A stretch of 64,000 nucleotides of DNA. Source: Mytilinidion resinicola (taxonomy: Eukaryota; Ascomycota; Dothideomycetes; Mytilinidiales; Mytilinidiaceae). The position numbers were made by a program, and so were the translations under genes. The notes below the pieces were generated by a model. That model searched no databases. It had not been told where the DNA came from and saw only the letters and a list, made by a program, of their open reading frames with translations. Positions within the stretch are counted from its first letter, which is position 1; each line of letters opens with the position of its first letter. Where the stretch lies: NCBI RefSeq assembly GCF_010093595.1, contig NW_022985458.1, positions 124,001-188,000 of the forward strand, written 5' to 3'. Positions 30,210 through 41,758 of the stretch are shown here, one piece after another.

Positions 30210-33189
30210 AAAGATAGATTCTGTAATAAGCACTAATAATATTTAAATTATCTTTCTATATTTCTACTTCTATAGCTATAAAGTATACTATATAGAAGTT
30301 TTGGACTATTTAGAAAATTCTGAAATTTTGGTTAATTTTGATGGGGGATTTTGGTGGGAAATCGAAGGAATCGTGCACGAGCTTGTACCGTGCACGAGCC
30401 CGTATTTACTTCTATATGCGAAAAGGTAGTTGAGGGGCCCTAATATATGACCTAGGATAGATTTAAGGTCCCTCGCTAATACTTGACAGTTTCTGGTATA
30501 GCAGTCTAAGACTGCGCCGCAGTGGGTGAGTAAGGGTGAGCAAGGGTGAGTAGACCTGAGCCGAAGCTGAGCCGGGCCTGAGCCGAACTCAGCCACAGCG
30601 GCGTTGGATCACGTGAGCGGCGGGGGTCGGGCAGCGTGCACATTGGGGTGTTGAAACAGGATCTATAGTGGGCACTAGAACAGGACCCTTTGAAACTTGG
30701 GCACAGCCGCACCTTAAATCCGATACCCTGCAGAATCCCGGCTTGGCTCTAGCACTAGGAGTAACTCTCAAAGCGCCCAACTGCTACAGCTGGGCGTGTT
30801 AGTTTTTCAGATAGAGGGATCTTGATTATCGTTGGGGTGCTCATTCTCGTTCTCGTCTTTGGTGCGAGGCGATAAGGCTGAGCTAAATCGGCTGCGGGCT
30901 TGTGAAGCCTGGGCGCCAAGCAGACTTGCGAGAGCTTAGCTCTCGCAAGTCCCTCCGCGCTTGCTTTCCTTGATTGCAACCCCTCATGTTATTGGAGGTG
31001 GGACGCACATGTCGTCGGTTAACTCGATGGGGATGGTCGCGAACGTAGAGTTGCGCGAGCAATTGGATCCGGTCTAGCTCCTGGTTCTAGGCATGATCAC
31101 AGCAACAGGCCACAAAGAAGCTAAGGTAGTGTGCGATCAGCGAAACGCCAACAGGGCCGTAGCGGCATTGGCAAGGAGTTCGGCCAGGTGGTGAAGAACA
31201 TGTTGCATTTGTACAGAGACGTGATAACAGACTTCAACTCACTCGACTCCTTGGTCGAGAACCTAAACTCGGGTATGCACCTGCATGACAACGTGTCCGA
31301 CAGCATGGTCGAGGTCACCAACACGGGCTCCGACGAAATAGACAAGATCCTCACTATCGTGAGGTCGATCATGATGACGATAGAGAGCTTGGATAGGCGC
31401 ATATGGACACGACTATCGTCGACCTCTCGATCATCTCCTCGGGGATGGGTGCGCCGCATATATAGGTTAGCTTCGTGTACGAGCCGTTGTTCTCCATCGC
31501 GTCGATCACGGGAACGATGGTCGTGGTCGTCTCCCCATCTAGGACCGTGAAGGCGTAGGAGCTTGGAGGCGTTTCAGTGGTCATGGTGTAGGCGCAGAAA
31601 ATGGACAGCCATTAAGCAGCGTGGGGTGTGGTAGGACGAGGGAGAGGAGACTCCGTCTCGCGAAGCTCATGCAGCGTTACCTGCAGATACGTTCGCAGAA
31701 CGAGTCGGAACGAGTCGGAACGGGAATCGAGGTATCAAGCTTGCGAGATCATGGGACCCTTCGCGGAGGTCAATTGGAACCAACCTGCGACCAGATCCGA
31801 GTCGCCGCCCGTGAGTCCTACGGTGCAATTAATGAGACTTCCCGAGCGTTCCCGAGCACCACCTGCAAACTTCTCCCGTCCATTCAGGAAGCGAGAGAGC
31901 TCTCATCGATCGGATAGTATGATGGATTGATGAGTGTAAGGCGCCTCCCGGATGATCTGTCCCGGTGACACAGTAAGTCACTGCCTTTCTTTTCCATGAA
32001 ACCATTCGCTTCTATGCTCCTATGGAGACCAACCTGTAGTTGAATCACTCTCTTTATCCCCAAACATTCTCCAGTTCTCATAAATCTGCTACTATACTCT
32101 ATGTAGTCCATCTCTGAATCAATTTCCCTTTTGGGTATCACCTTTGGCTATGTCTCTTAATGCTTTTTTATCACTTCGTTTCTTTCTCAAGACGCTTCAG
32201 GATCCTCCACGTGAAAGTGCTTCCCTCGTTGTGCCGTCTCATTTTTCTCAGAGCTCGTTTTTTCGTGAAATACGAACATTGAACCATTCATGTTTCGCAC
32301 TTCCTTTCGTAATCTCATCCACGCATTCGATCTGTATAGTGGTGCTCTCAATACTTCGCATTCATCGAGACTGGCAAGGTCACCATCACAAAAAGTGACA
32401 CACATCAGAGGTATAACACTGTCGGGGTTGCTTCGATGGGGTTTATGATGCCACAAGACTCACAGAGGTTTGGTTTTCCCTGAGTAAATTGGAGAGATAT
32501 CTATCCGTGCGAGTCGAATCCGCGTGAGTTTTGGGGCTCTGTAAACGTCGTTAAAGCACCCCTAATAGTGTCATCATCCTGGAGTGGGTCTCACTTTTTA
32601 TGACGGTGAGAATGACGATTAGGTTCGCGGGGCGGCGAAGAGCGGGGAACATGCTGCTGTGCCAGCGTGTCAAAAAGCTTGGCACCAAGCACGCAGACTG
32701 AGTGGTGCGATAGAGGCAAGGCTGTGGCATAGGTAGGCAAATGCGCTTTTCATGCGGCTGGGTGGCACCAGCCGCCTGCTTTCCTTGTGGTCGCGCTCTT
32801 CTCGTGTTATTGACTCGGGTTGTAACAGCTACAACCTAGGATCAACAACTCATACGGTTCACGGTCACCTACGTACAGACTTGGAGTTGCTGGCATAGTA
32901 GCTGCCTACATGCCTAGCCAGTTACAACTTCTACAGAGAGGGGTTGGGGTACGGTGGCCTACCCTGCCTAATGCTGCCTACTGCTGCCTCCAATTAGTGC
33001 TTCTGCCTATGCATACAGTCACTTCCTACGTAGTATATAGTTTGGCCTTCGGGCCCCCGAAATAAGACAGAGTTCACATCAATTTTCAACCTGAGTTATT
33101 GCGTTCAATTCAGAATCGACTAGTGTGGTATTATAAAAACAACATTATGTTCCACCAGGCCCTCCCTCATCAACCCGTCCTCGACGTCT
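30210..33189. other. 3-kb gene-poor stretch
   Basis: No gene that I can defend. A plus ORF at 31131-31550 has a helical-looking middle (FNSLDSLVENLNSGMHLHD) and overlaps minus ORFs at 31121-31459 and 31369-31584. None has a start context, splice continuation or known family. At 30380-30410 a GTGCACGAGC motif occurs twice. At 30520-30600 there is a GGGTGAGTA/CTGAGCCG-rich degenerate repeat. 31698-31720 holds a short CGAGTCGGAA duplication. Confidence 0.4.
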
Positions 33190-35154
33190 CTAGCAAGTTG
33201 CCATCTCCATTATAATATTGTCGATGTGAATCGTGTTGGAGATGCCCTCTCCACACGCAGCCTCGATGTAGAACGTGGTATCCAACACTCCCGAATCCGT
33301 CAAGACATACCTGTGCGTCGTGGGGCTATAGACTTCCGTCTTCGAATCCGCAAACTGCATGTACGCGCTCACCGTGACCCACTCCCCGGAAGCGGGGACG
33401 GGCTGGCCGACCTGGGTCATCGAGCACGTATTGGTTGCGTCCGTGTTCGCGTAGTAGGGCATGCTGGGCGCGTACTGGTGGAAGAACTGGCCGTTGCTGG
33501 TTTGGCCGAAGATGTAGCAGTCGCTGCCCGAGGCGAAGGGGCCGGTGGACTCCATCATGTAGGAGAACGTGACTTTGTACCACGTGTTGGCCTGCGCCGC
33601 GCTGATCGTTTGTCTCATGGTCAGCATGGACGAGTCCTCGCCGGAGGGCGTGTTCATGGTGAAGATGAAATGCGGGCTGTTGGTCGGCGAGTCGGAGGTG
33701 CCGACGATTGGCTCGTCGGAGGTGCCGGTGTTTTGCAGCACGGAGACGGTCCAGCCAGCCAGGTTTCCGGTGTTGAAGTCGCCGTTGGTTATGAGGTTAG
33801 TGGCTGTTAGTCTACGGGAGTTGTTAGCCTGCTGTGTTTAGGTGCGGAGTAACATCGAAAATACTCACGTAGCCGAAGTTGTGCTGGTGGTAGTGGACAC
33901 CACAGCGCTAGATGCCGCAGCGCTTGATGTAGAGCTGGCCACATCAGAGCTAGATGTAGAGCTGGCCGCAGCAGAACTGGACGTAGAGCTGGCCGCAGCA
34001 GAGCTGGATATAGAGCCAGCTGCAGCCGAGGAGCTTGTTGTGGTTGACGACGAGCCAGAGACAAGAAGCGCTCCCCAAACGCCATCGTTGGACTGTGGCT
34101 CGCCTGCCGTGGACTTCATGTAGCACGGGCCGGGCGTTCCAGGAACGTAGGAGACGTCAATGCAGCCAGCAGTTGAGCTACAGGTCTGTCGTAGTGGTTA
34201 GCCGCATGTTCATTGTAGAGCAGTGGCCTTTACTTACCGCAATACAGCTCTCGAGGCTAGACTCCCAAGACATCGAAAGATCACCTCCGTAACGATCCTT
34301 CGAACATTCTAGCTCATATATCGCGCCAGTAGCATCCACGTAGCAGAGACCGTCTGCTGCGGGACACGAGAGGGCCTCGGTTGTGAAGCCGTTGGTGCAA
34401 ACTGAGGGAGTTGCGGTCGGAGTTGGCGCGGCAGTTGACGAGGGGGTTGGAGTGGGCGTGGGCGTGGGGATGGCAGACTTTTTAATAGCACCCCAGACAC
34501 TTGAGTCCGAGCTCCCTGCGCCGACAGTGTTCTTGAGATAGCATGGACCGGGAGTCCCAGATATGTAGGAGACATCGACACATCCATCCGTCGTCTCACA
34601 GCTCTTTTGTCCTGGTCAGCAACGCATATTGATATTGGGGACTGAGGTTTACTCACTTCTATACAGTCTCCAAAGCTGCTCTCCCAGGTCATGGGTATGT
34701 CATTTCCATAGCGATCTACAGAGCACTCAATAGTGTAGACAGTGCCATCGGTCGCAGTGTAGTCGTTGCCATCGGAGTCGGGACATGAGACGGGTGGGAC
34801 GACCTTCTTTGCAGCCCAGACCCCAGTGGTAGCCACGAAATCACCGTCAGTCGAGCTCTTCGGCCAACAAGCGCCTCCATTGTAGGAGACGCCAGCACAG
34901 CCCGTCGTGTTGTCGCAAGTGGAGAGACAGTCCTCAAAATCGCTTGTCCAGACCAGGTTGCCAAGATTGTTGCCAAGGTAGTCGTAGTCGCAAGTTATGA
35001 GGAAAGAAGACGTATCAACCTGAACAGTCTGCCCATCCGCGTCGGGGCATTGCAGGGTGGAATCTCTCTGAGGAAGTCTGAGGGGAGAAGCAGCAATCAA
35101 GGTGGGTACAACAACCAGAAGCGCAGCAGCGTGCGCGAAAGAGAAACGAGGCAT
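33190..35154 (-). CDS. Secreted mosaic protein: three apple-like modules plus CBM-like domain
   Basis: Four exons: 34657-35154, 34238-34603, 33869-34185 and 33190-33811, total 600 aa. A signal peptide spans residues 1 to about 22 (hydrophobic core ALLVVVPTLIAAS). Three related Cys-rich modules of about 80-90 residues follow. Each has a CPDADG/CPDSDG-like start, an F-x-D/S-C pair and a GC-(A/V/I)-x-VSY signature (about 36-115, 122-208 and 244-332). A Thr-Pro linker lies near 212-230 and a Ser/Ala/Thr-rich, probably O-glycosylated linker near 333-393. The C-terminal region from about 397 opens LITNGDFNTGNLAGW, as in CBM4/9-like beta-sandwiches. Introns 1 and 2 both fall inside modules just before the conserved C-x-x-x-x-GC block, supporting module duplication. 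Likely cell-wall or extracellular glycan binding; no catalytic domain. Confidence 0.85.
33905..34030. repeat. Coding low-complexity Ser/Ala repeat
   Basis: An approximately 30-bp unit containing GCAGCAGAGCTGGA/TGTAGAGCTGGCC variants repeats about four times. It encodes the (S/A/T)-rich linker of the mosaic protein. Such tracts commonly change length between strains. It is part of the exon and not an independent element. Confidence 0.75.
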
Positions 35155-36660
35155 AACGAATGACTTGGCAAATTACATAATGGTACAAGCGAGTGTGGGA
35201 ATCCGGAGGATGAGAGATGAGAGACTGGCTGGAGAAAGAGGTCCATGGCTGGCAACCTGAGTTTATATCTCGGCCCCTAAGAGAATAATGTGCCGTGTAC
35301 GCGTCTAGCTTGTCTCCGGTAGTAAACAAGACGTCGGCCTTTTGGAGTGCTAGTGGCGCTTTTCGACACCTGTGGCCGCCTTCAGAATCCCATCCCATGA
35401 CCAGAACGGACTGGTATTGATCAAAACAGGCAAGCATGGTCCGCTGTCAGGCACCCACGAGGCTCGGCTAGATGCAGGGCTTGAGTCAATCCGATAGTTA
35501 GCGTTAGGAGCGGCACAGCGGGTTCTGGCTTTGGGAGTCTATGGGTGTCGTTGAGGAAGCGGGCCTCTTCAGGGGCCAAGCCATCCAGAGCGAGCAACCA
35601 ATATTGCTTAGCGGCTCAGCCCCAGACCCCGAACGCGTGCTAGATCGATCCAGGCCCGCCAGCCGCCACAAATCCGCCACAAATCTGCCACAGCACGATA
35701 GTCCTGATTTCAGGCATGGGAATGTTTGCGTTAGGCGATATCCCCGCGGCTTTTCCTGCCGTCGGAAGACTTTGGCGCGCGCTAAGTGGGCTGTACCTAC
35801 ATCCGCCCTACCACTAGTACCATCTAGATGCCATGTGGCTTGCGCAAGACGGGCACTCCGCGGCCGTCGTTCCCTAATTAGATATAAGCATTAAACCAAG
35901 CTTTCTGTCGGGGCCGCTTTTGCCGGTATATGCCCCTTTTGAGCGTCATGTGAGCAAAGGCAGTAAAAGAAGCAGAGGTAACCACGTATAGGGATCCGCA
36001 GAGGCCTTTCAGAGGGGACGCTTTGTGCCCTTGATCTAGTATAAACCTCTCCCAAGAATAGCCCTGGATGGTTCGGTTAGAAGCAATCTCTAGAAATGAA
36101 GTATCGTCAACCAGGTCTTAAGCACTGTATGCGCTTCGTGATGGCGTATGCTTGATGCGCAGCTCTGCTATAAGCACCTTGCCTACCGCAGCGACAGTAA
36201 TGGAGGGGGGCGGTTTGTGTTCTTGATTGATAATTTGACGCGAGGCGGTGTGAACGATGTCGGGTTGCGGGACAGCGAGGCTGAAGACGCTGGATGGGAT
36301 GATCTTCTCCATCTGATTAGATTGCAGAGCATCACGTGATCAAGATCTGTGCTTCGAGGACCGCCTTCTCCCCTTTCTCCTTTGTACCCTTGTAGATACA
36401 AACAACGCCACCACCTTTGATGCACGTTGCTCACGGCTGTTGTAACCCTCAACACCATGCTTCTGGGATCTCGAGTGGATTTCTGTTCATTCGATGGGCG
36501 ATTCAGTGTAATCCAGCGAACCTCGCGGTTCCGCTAGTTCTACTAAGATCCTTCGAGCTTCACAATGACCTGACACTTTTTACCTTGTATTTACAGGTTC
36601 GCAAAGCTCTTCCTCAAACACACCCTACATTGTATGATATGTCAGTACCTTTCTTCTCCC
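35155..36660. other. Intergenic, no supported gene
   Basis: Contains the promoter of the secreted protein gene at its left end. ORFs at 35541-35894 on plus and 36118-36458 on minus have no motif. A short CCGCCACAAAT repeat occurs twice at about 35669-35690. Confidence 0.4.
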
Positions 36661-36668
36661 TATAAAAG
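36661..36668 (+). promoter_or_regulatory. TATA box (TATAAAAG)
   Basis: A good TATA match lies 69 bp upstream of the ATG at 36730. The spacing suits a short 5' UTR of 30-40 nt and supports that start for the broken gene that follows. Confidence 0.5.
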
Positions 36669-36729
36669 CGTCCAAAGATGCCTGCAACATCCCCACACAA
36701 CTCATCCTCCAGAGTCATCAAGCATCAAA

Positions 36730-37303
36730 ATGCCAACCTACATCTATGAAAAAACACCGTACGTTAGCTCCCCCACGGGACCCATGGGCCGGCTTGATCA
36801 GCTCGGACGTCCTAACATACTACCTAGCCGAACGCCTCCGACTCAAGAAGTCCGAGGCCCTCCTCGAGATGTGCGCCGAGCTCCGCTGCGACGCCGACTA
36901 GCAGAACCGCGTCGCAGACCTCTTCCCGCGCCACCGAGGCATTCAGAAGTACAAAGCGCTAATCGACATCCAGCAGAAACGTGCCGCGAAGCTGATCCGT
37001 GAAATTGAGAAGAATGGCCGCGACATGACGGAGGACGAAATGGATGCCTGTATGCAGGAGTTCTTGAAGGCTCGATCGAGCAACTGGTCGGACCAGGAGG
37101 CGAAATTCGGGCCTTGCGATATCAAGGTTAGCTTTGGAGCCGGAGTCAACTGGAACAGTTGTAGACGGGTGAGCATGTTTGAAATACCTCCCGTCTCTCC
37201 AAAAAGTGGCCCAGCGCGGCCCCAGTGGCCGCAGTGGCCTCCCGAACCCCCGCCTTCTGTGCCACGGTTGAAACAGAAGACTCAGCGATCTCCGATTGAC
37301 TAG
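36730..37303 (+). pseudogene. Unknown gene with one in-frame stop
   Basis: Exon 1 is 36730-36758 (MPTYIYEKTP). A 42-43 nt intron (36759-36801, GTACGT...CAG) follows, then exon 2. The joined frame is helical and charged (for example YYLAERLRLKKSEALLEMC, then IQQKRAAKLIREIEKNGRD) and runs to 37303, except for a TAG at 36899-36901 that fits CAG or TGG to TAG. The end is Pro-rich (WPQWPPEPPP). About 177 codons. Family not recognised. It could be a dead gene, a sequencing error or a strain-specific allele. Confidence 0.5.
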
Positions 37304-38308
37304 AGACGCGGATTGAAGAGCCCTGGTGCGTCTGGAGATGGCCCTCTCAGCTTGGAGTGTTTTTGAGCTGGCTGACAACGCTGCGGGCGTACAGCGGGAC
37401 GTTCATCCGGGGAAAGGCGAGGGTGAAGTACCTCAACGGCGTTGCGGGACATTCGGTGCCCTCGGAGGTGGCATTGTCCGGGTCGGTACCCTGCCAGCAA
37501 CTCATGTAAAGAACGAGCCTGCGCTTCAAGGCAGGGCAGGAAGATGAGGGTTATCGGTCGGCCGATAGAGCGTTCGGCGGCAGACTCATCTCAGTGAGGG
37601 CGGACGGGACGGAGGGATGATGAGGGCGTTGTTTCTACGCGACTTGGGGAGGTAGTCTGCAGGCGGCGACGGGAAAGGTTAAAAAGGCAGTGCAAAAAAG
37701 ACCTGGAGGTGACAGGAATTAAATGATAGCACGTCGGTCGTCGGTGAGTGCTTGACGAACGAGCTTCTGCAGCTGCTGGAGATGTGCGGGGTTGAGTGCT
37801 GGGTGTTGTCATTGTCGGGGGGGGGGACGAGGGGGTTGCAAGAAGGTTCATCCTCTCAACAAGGGGGTTTAACGGGCAACACGAATTGCGCATCCAGTTA
37901 CAAGAGACGTGCTCCGACCAGGCACCGACTCCACCGTTTCATAAGCGTTTCACTTTCGGCGCTTCGCGAGAAGGCACCTAACTTTAGAATTTGCCAAGTC
38001 CACTTGTCCAAATGCGTCCAAGCGTATTCTTTCCTGGACTTAAAGCCCACGAAACACGTATTCTTCGTCGCAGGGACCTTATCTCAACACTTCTCTGCCA
38101 CAAACTATGCGGTCCCTTTTTGCTCTACTTGTAGGTGAACTTTTGCAATACGGGAGACGATTCTCACACAGTTTAGGACGATACTAGCAATGGATTGTTG
38201 CTCAACGACGCTTGCGCCGGAATAAGAGAAGAGAAGGTAGGGTACCTATTACTGACGTTATAGATTTGGCTGAACTTTGAGTAGGTTATTTCACTAGGCA
38301 AAGCTTTT
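37304..38308. other. Intergenic, no supported gene
   Basis: ORFs at 37752-38138 on plus and 37591-37893 on minus overlap and lack motifs. The right end should be the promoter of the next broken gene. Confidence 0.35.
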
Positions 38309-39923
38309 TTGTCAGCACTCGCAGTGGCACAAGCTGAAGATCTGGAAGTAGTTTGCTCAAGACTCTTGCCACATAAGCTTATTATCAATCGAACTCCGGG
38401 CTCCTTGACGGTCACCTGGGAAATTCTAGTCGAACATCTGTCTCCACCAACCTTGATTGAAGGTTTGCCTTCCGAAGCCATCGGTGCCGAAAGTAGTCCG
38501 TCATCACGTCCGACTAGTCCAACTCAGCCAGCAACAGTAGAGACGCTTTGCGACCGGGACCTCTTCGCCACATATACTACGTTAGAAGATCCATCTCCGG
38601 TGCACAATACGGCTGAGCCGACGGCAAGCGTCCACTTGGAGGCTGTGGATTATCGTCACGACTTGGAGATGCAGGAATATGTCGAAATGCCCCCAGCAAG
38701 CTGCAGCACATCTCCAACATTGCACAAAGACAACATACCGAATACGACACGTCATAAGCCGGCTTGCGGTGCATGTGAATTGGCAAGCGAAACTCCACAC
38801 GAATCGCACACCACCTCCCCACCGTCTTCCCCTCGAGACCTTGACTCAAATGATTGTGCCTTGGACTCGTCGCAGATTTCCCAACCTTATGGTCGAAGTT
38901 CGTCACAGATTGAATCAGGATGCTCACAATCTCATTTTCTAGCAGCCTTTACTGTATTAACGTCTATATACAGTAGCCATTCCGAGTACGCCCTTAAGCC
39001 CGATGTTATAATAGAAATTATCAAACTCGGCGACTCGTTTCTATGAGTGGATTTAGAAACTTTCGTAGAATCTTTCCGCCTTGGTAGCCGGAATGGTTTT
39101 TGGGATCGTCCTTCCTTAACTAATCCGACCCAGGATGGCACAATTACAGAAAGGTTGTTCAAGGGTTTCCACTATGCTGAGATACTTGAAAAAGGTTCCG
39201 TAGTGGATCCAGTCAGGCTCCGAGTGGCTAGAATCGTTCTCTATCACTACTATGAGCAGTTATGCATAGATTTACGAAACAATTCAAACATGCTAAGCCA
39301 ACGCTCTCGCGGCAGGAACACAGCCAGCATTGCAACCGACAAAATCCTTGAAGAGATGGCTAGCTCTCAAATTGATCAAGCTGATTTGCGGACACCGAAG
39401 CAGCGCCGAGAAAGTCTGCAAAAGCACAAGAAGATCGGCAAACGGTGGTGCATGGTAGCTGCTCATCTTGGATTAGGCATTGTGTTGGTTTGTCACCCCA
39501 ATCTTGAAACTCAAATGTAAGAAGCACATCCGTGTACACAGCGCAAGCTTACCACTCTATAGCAATGATACCAGATTCACTGAGGGCATGTTAGCAGCTC
39601 TTCTAACTTATATAATTCATGCATACCCTTAAGGTGTCGAAATAAGTCGGACATTAGACTCTGTAGTTAGGTGTCTCATAAAAGGAAGCCTACCTCCCTC
39701 GCCATGGCTTAGCGTAGGGACACTTACTGCTATAGCTGGATACACACAGAGTGAAGAGAAGGAGAGCAACAAACTTAGAGATGATTGGCAACTAGTAGAA
39801 GTTCCAAAGGGCTTCGTACAGATAGTGTATTACCTATTAGCAAATTCTCTCGCCTCCAAAGGTAGTACTTGGCGAGAAACATTTGCGGCCACGAACCAGT
39901 CGGGCACTGGCCCAGTCCTGTAG
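38309..39923 (+). pseudogene. Unknown two-exon gene with two nonsense codons
   Basis: Exon 1 is 38309-39516, the intron is 39517-39562 (46 nt, GTAAGA...TATAG) and exon 2 is 39563-39923. The joined frame of about 520 codons is open except for TGA at 39044-39046 (fits CGA to TGA) and TAA at 39630-39632 (fits CAA to TAA). The first 200 residues are Ser/Pro-rich and look disordered. The second half is folded-looking (VARIVLYHYYEQLC, KKIGKRWCMVAAHLGLGIVL, LAALLTYIIHAYP). I believe it belongs to a fungal hypothetical family but cannot name it. The start is the first in-frame ATG-like position and may be incomplete. Confidence 0.55.
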
Positions 39924-40261
39924 CGTCATTCACGCAGGTTGCGACGTTGTCGATGCTGTCGATGGTACCACCCGTGATGTCCCGATCGCCCAGATTGGTC
40001 AGAGACTCCACTATGAAACCAGAGGTCTGAACCTGCGTCCGAACTGTCGGCAGCGAACGAAAAGGGAGTCCGGGGAGAAGATGGGTGTGCAAGGGCTGGT
40101 ATAGCCAAGTAGCTCAGTACACTCGATCAAAGATTAGAGTCGACTAACGTACCAGTACAAATTCGGCCCGAATTTGTACTGATATGTGAGTCGTACCGAC
40201 ACACCATTGTAATGGTACAAACTGTGAATGCCAGGGACCAGTATGGGCTCCGTACCATTCC
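39924..40261. other. Spacer with a perfect 29-bp palindrome
   Basis: No gene supported; the minus ORF at 39775-40092 is mainly the antisense of the preceding relic. A perfect inverted repeat with 14-bp arms (CAGTACAAATTCGG, a central C at 40167, then its complement) spans 40153-40181, about 80 bp before the Copia LTR. The GTACCATT/AATGGTAC motif also occurs on both sides (about 40212 and 40252). Confidence 0.6.
40153..40181. repeat. Perfect 29-bp inverted repeat
   Basis: The arms at 40153-40166 and 40168-40181 are exact reverse complements around a single C at 40167. It lies in host DNA between the broken gene and the Copia LTR at 40262. It could be a hairpin, a dimer-binding operator or a transposon scar. 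Confidence 0.85.
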
Positions 40262-40448
40262 TGTTGAGCAAGTGATTGTGTCTTCATTTATTGTCTGGCT
40301 ATGGATGGGCGGGGTGCCTCATATATGTATCCATTCTCACCCCTTGTCACATCGTTTCAGCCACCATTAACCGTGACATTCAACACTCCCACTCGATGGC
40401 TATCTTCACTAGGAAGAGTGCTAGCGACAATTTGTCACGGCTCTAACA
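40262..40448 (-). repeat. Copia LTR (187 bp)
   Basis: In element orientation it starts TGTTAGAGCCG and ends GCTCAACA, with short TGTT...AACA inverted ends. The matching LTR of copy 2 starts at 63827 and runs off the window. This copy is much less AT-rich than the other, so the C-to-T differences between them are easy to see. Confidence 0.85.
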
Positions 40449-41758
40449 GACCCCGTTAAAACCTTCAAAAACCTTAAAGGCAAAAAGAGAAGGAAAGGGT
40501 GCCTGTGTTCTGCCTCCGCTCGAAGCTGATAGTTCGTGCGGATCACTCGATACCTAGCCCTCTCCGAAACTATTTAAATCTGTCTCGTGCAAGAGGCTTG
40601 GTAAATCTATCGGCGATTTGTGCTGTAGTTGGAACATACTTCAGTTCAACTGTTCCAGCGTCTTAAACCTCTCCTTGCCACTTGCGCTGGATTTCCATAT
40701 ACTTTGTGCGTAAGTAGTACTGTAGGTTTAAGAATAGAGCAATAGCTCCCTGGTTATTACTATATATAATTATTGCAGCTTTTCCTTAGCCTATATTTAG
40801 CTTATTAAGGAGTCTTTTTAACTAAATTACCTTTTTAGTTACTTATATCTATCCTATAAATTCTGCTTTATAGGTTAATAGAGTAATAATACTCTAGCGC
40901 TTAAACTGCTAGCTAATTGCTCTGCTTCTAATATTAAATAGGTATCCAGCTATTAATTATCTTATATTATAATATCTAGCCTAGTCTGCATTTATAAAAC
41001 CTTTTAATATCTAAAGGTAACCTTTATATATAAGTCTAAGATTTTTTATACTTTTAAGGTACTGTAGAATATATTAAGTAAGCTTTATATATTATAGCCT
41101 AGGATTTACTAAATACCGGCTTACTATAGAAACTATATATATAATATCTCCTCTAGTTCTAAGTATAATATATATTAGAAATTCTATAATATATTAGTAT
41201 TCCGCTTTTTAATCTAGAAAGCAGTTATATTCTAGAATATTTTCTAATAGTAGTAAGGTTTCTATTAGCATGCTAATAGGAGCGTAGTTGTCGATTCTAA
41301 ACTAATAAATAACCTTATTAATATAAGCTTTTTAACTTAGGTATAGTATTCTATTCTAATAGTTTTACTAAATAGATATCCTAAAATAGTAGCTATATAG
41401 TCTAAGGTCTATTATTTAGAAATAGTTTCTTAGGCCTTTCTTAATTCTTTTAATTTCTATAATACTTAGTCTAATAATTAGAAGGTTATTAATATATACT
41501 GCGATATATATATTACTTTATATAAAAATTCTAAGGTTAGTATTAATTAGTTTAAAGCTAAGACTATATAAAAAGTTTATAAAAGTCTAATACTAAATAT
41601 AAAAAGCTTACTTTAGGCTATAAAGTACTTTCTAAAGTTTATAGACCTTTAGTATGCCGTCCGCTATATAGTATAGCTATTTAATATAGATTTTATAGTC
41701 TATATTACTATATAGAAAGGCCGTTTTAACGTCTATTTATTTAATTTTAAAGCCTAGG
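40262..41758 (-). mobile_element. Copia copy 1, 3' half only, RIP-degraded
   Basis: This is the reverse complement of the 3' part of Copia copy 2 at 60600-64000. It consists of a 187-bp LTR (40262-40448) and then, on the minus strand, the RNase H and reverse transcriptase coding DNA. The LTR has TGTTAGAG...CTCAACA ends. The element is cut in the RT region at 41758, where the Gypsy-1 LTR begins. The coding frame is full of TAA/TAG, so the element is dead. Confidence 0.85.

Noticed and set aside
31121..31584. Three mutually overlapping ORFs on opposite strands
   Set aside because: At most one can be real and none shows start context, introns or family motifs.
33226..33810. 194-aa plus-strand ORF
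   Set aside because: It is the exact antisense of exon 4 of the secreted mosaic gene, whose spliced model is strongly supported.
39775..40108. Minus-strand ORFs of 105 and 60 aa
   Set aside because: They lie largely antisense to exon 2 of the unknown two-exon pseudogene, whose frame continues from the upstream exon.
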